Shown piece by piece: positions 62,610-64,000 of a DNA stretch of 64,000 nt. Each line of letters starts with the position of its first letter. Positions within the stretch are counted from its first letter, which is position 1. This DNA is from JBGQAS01 sp963699305 (lineage in GTDB: Bacteria > Chloroflexota > Anaerolineae > Anaerolineales > Anaerolineaceae): positions 2,108,001-2,172,000 of the forward strand of contig OY969431.1 of assembly GCA_963699305.1 (NCBI GenBank). Reading direction: 5' to 3'. The notes below the pieces were generated by a model. The model saw only the letters and a list, made by a program, of their open reading frames with translations. It was not told where the DNA came from and searched no databases. A program made the position numbers and the translations under genes.

Positions 62610-63166
62610 ATGGTTACTACAGAAGAGCGATTAAAAATACTCACCCTCATACAGGATGGCAAAGTCACCGCTGCTGAAGGGATGCGTTTATTGGAAGCAA
62701 TCGATTCTACGCAAAAAACACGGGCAGAATTGATCGAATCGTTGAAGATTTCCAAGGAGGAAATCAAGGAATCCGCCCGAAAAATAAAAGAGGAATTGAA
62801 GACTGCTGACCGTGAGAATGCGGCAGTGAAAGAAGAAATCAAAGCAGAAACAAAGAAGATTAAAGAATCCGTTAAGGGAATGAAAGCGGATATACGGAAA
62901 GTGGTGACTGAATCTTCTGGAATGAAAACACCGCGTTGGGTGAATATTCATGTCACCGATACGAACACTGGCAAGGAGCGAGTGAACGTGCGACTTCCGG
63001 TGGGTGTGGTTACTGCAGGAATTAAAATGGAGCGCGCTTTGCTCCTGAAGTAGAGGGTTTGAATTCGGACGTGTTGATGGAAATGATCAATACCGGTCAA
63101 ACAGGCATGGTTGCCGATATCTGTGACGATGAGGATTGTGAACACGTCGAGGTGTTCCTGGAATAA
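62610..63166 (+). CDS. SHOCT-like coiled-coil protein, frameshifted
   Basis: The N-terminal 35 residues (EERLKILTLIQDGKVTAAEGMRLLEAI) form a short helical pair like SHOCT/DUF2089-type motifs. A charged coiled coil (IKESARKIKEELKTADRENA) follows, then RWVNIHVTDTNTGKERVNVRLPVGVVTAGIKM. At 63029-63030 one G appears missing; restoring it yields GARFAPEVEGLNSDVLMEMI and the acidic end ICDDEDCEHVEVFLE. The family is often linked to envelope-stress or regulatory complexes, but no function is established. A terminator follows directly. Confidence 0.75.
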
Positions 63167-63171
63167 AAAAG

Positions 63172-63207
63172 AACAAACTCCCCGATATTTTTACCGGGGA
63201 GTTTGTT
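63172..63207. terminator. Terminator between the SHOCT-like and Nfu-like genes
   Basis: Stem AACAAACTCCCCG / CGGGGAGTTTGTT with a T-rich 10-nt loop, flanked by an A-run on the left and T-run on the right, so it can act in both directions. Confidence 0.9.
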
Positions 63208-63216
63208 TATAAGAAA

Positions 63217-63468
63217 TTAATCAGCCTCATCTACCCGTTCAATTTCGGGGAAGAATTGGCGGATGGTTCCTTCCACCCACCCTTTCAGGGTAACTGGCGA
63301 AAGCGGACACCCCAGGCAGGCTCCACCCAGTCGGACTTTGACCACCTTATCATCAAAAGAAACCAGCTCAACAGAACCACCGTGATAGTTCTCAATATAC
63401 GCATTGAGCTGTTCGATCAAACCTTTCAATTGTTCTTCCTTGGAAAATCCGGGGTCTGGCTGCATCAT
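63217..63468 (-). CDS. NifU-C-terminal-like (Nfu) iron-sulfur carrier
   Basis: 83 residues. The motif GGACLGCPLSPVTLKGWVE holds the CxxC pair that binds a transferable Fe-S cluster in Nfu dimers. The start ATGATG overlaps the stop of the upstream cyclic-nucleotide-binding gene (TGA inside CATCATGATG), indicating coupled translation. Confidence 0.88.
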   Translation of the reverse strand: MMQPDPGFSKEEQLKGLIEQLNAYIENYHGGSVELVSFDDKVVKVRLGGACLGCPLSPVTLKGWVEGTIRQFFPEIERVDEAD

Positions 63469-63952
63469 GATGTTTTTACTATACCACTATTTCGGTGATC
63501 GAATTGATGGTTGAAATGACTAAGGATTATTTGCTGTGTGTTGTTGAGCCGGTTGGAAATAACGCTGCTTAGTTTAGTCAATATAATCACGCCGGTCTCA
63601 GGATTTAAGGCACACAACTGCTGCAGTTTGCTGCCATCCAACCGGTAAACAGAGCTGGCAACAACCGTATGAGCACCGGAAGTATAAGCAGTATGACCAA
63701 GTGCAGCTGACCAGCCAAAAACACCCCCGGGTTTAATGCGAGCGATAACGATCCGCGGGCCATCAAAAGGTTTGTATTCAACCAGGACTTCGCCTGATTT
63801 AAGATGTATAGAAAATCAGCTGGTTCACCTAATTCAAAGATCATAGTGTCAGCGCCATACGACTGCTTGCTGATGATGGGGCTTAGGAGCTGTAAGTGCG
63901 AATCGTCAAGATCCTTGAATATGGGAATTGCTTTTAATTCCGTCGTAGGCAT
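63465..63952 (-). CDS. Cyclic-nucleotide-binding domain protein, frameshifted
   Basis: It starts IPIFKDLDDSHLQLLSPIIS and SYGADTMIFELGEPADFLYI, the classical cNMP-binding entry. Near 63800 one base is missing. The other frame continues LKSGEVLVEYKPFDGPRIVI, GGVFGWSAALGH (the phosphate-binding cassette region, with the usual GE...RA partly changed), YTSGAHTVVASSVYRLDG and a terminal helix, stopping at 63465-63467. There is no DNA-binding domain, so it is a sensor-only protein coupled to the Nfu gene. The 48 bp beyond its start reach the window edge without a visible gene. Confidence 0.75.
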
Positions 63953-64000
63953 TGAACATAGGATAGTCAGTCGGAGAGATCCTTTGTAGTGGTGAAAATC

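Noticed and set aside
1..64000. CRISPR arrays, rRNA genes or an integrated prophage
   Set aside because: No regularly spaced repeats, rRNA signatures, integrase or phage structural genes were seen anywhere in the window.

Overview
The window looks like a chromosomal segment of a mesophilic member of the Chloroflexota, most likely class Anaerolineae. This is an inference from gene content and layout: many lipobox-type solute-binding proteins, ABC sugar and oligopeptide transporters with long extracytoplasmic inserts, a short primary-type sigma factor, a stand-alone bacterial Elp3, a TadG-like protein and a divergent family B DNA polymerase. No rRNA is present. The only RNA gene is a tRNA-Gln(TTG) at 42524-42594.

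Layout. 1-4435 (minus): lipoproteins, a SAM methyltransferase, a two-domain protease-like/beta-lactamase-like lipoprotein and a decayed fragment of a paralog. 4562-6154: three tandem paralogous membrane proteins closed by a strong terminator. 6228-20314: a LacI-controlled sugar locus with a TTGACA-17-TATATA promoter and an overlapping LacI-type operator. It encodes a sugar ABC importer, a GPH symporter, a ceramidase-like hydrolase, a TIM-barrel-like protein, a Gfo/Idh/MocA dehydrogenase, a GH4 glycosidase, a ChbG-like deacetylase, a BadF-type amino-sugar kinase and a DegT aminotransferase. Together these suggest uptake and breakdown of an amino-sugar-containing glycoside. 20416-28542: a GGDEF/PAS sensor, a CitE-like lyase, an alpha/beta hydrolase, an FHA protein, Maf, a class B PBP and RsgA. 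28582-41232: an oligopeptide ABC system with three solute-binding proteins. A degenerate IS3/IS150-type element sits exactly in the loop of the operon's terminator. 41398-49433: response regulator, tRNA, GlmU, Cdd, RecO, OsmC, MFS, RdgB, DUF177 and a sigma factor. 49462-57656: nitroreductase, Elp3, methyltransferase, LuxR-type regulator, GNAT, PLD-like, M20 peptidase, CelD-like acetyltransferase. 57714-60966: a palindromic repeat followed by a GC-rich island with small ORFs and a divergent PolB. 61035-63952: TadG-like protein, a SHOCT-like protein, an Nfu-type protein and a cyclic-nucleotide-binding protein.

A global feature is the number of single-base frameshifts in otherwise well conserved genes (around 1456, 9279, 10125, 30990-31845, 51719, 52350, 55986, 63030 and 63800). 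Several lie in homopolymers. Six are packed into the first part of one solute-binding protein gene while its second half is clean. Either the assembly is indel-prone or these are very young pseudogenes; raw reads would decide. Such genes are annotated as one locus each.
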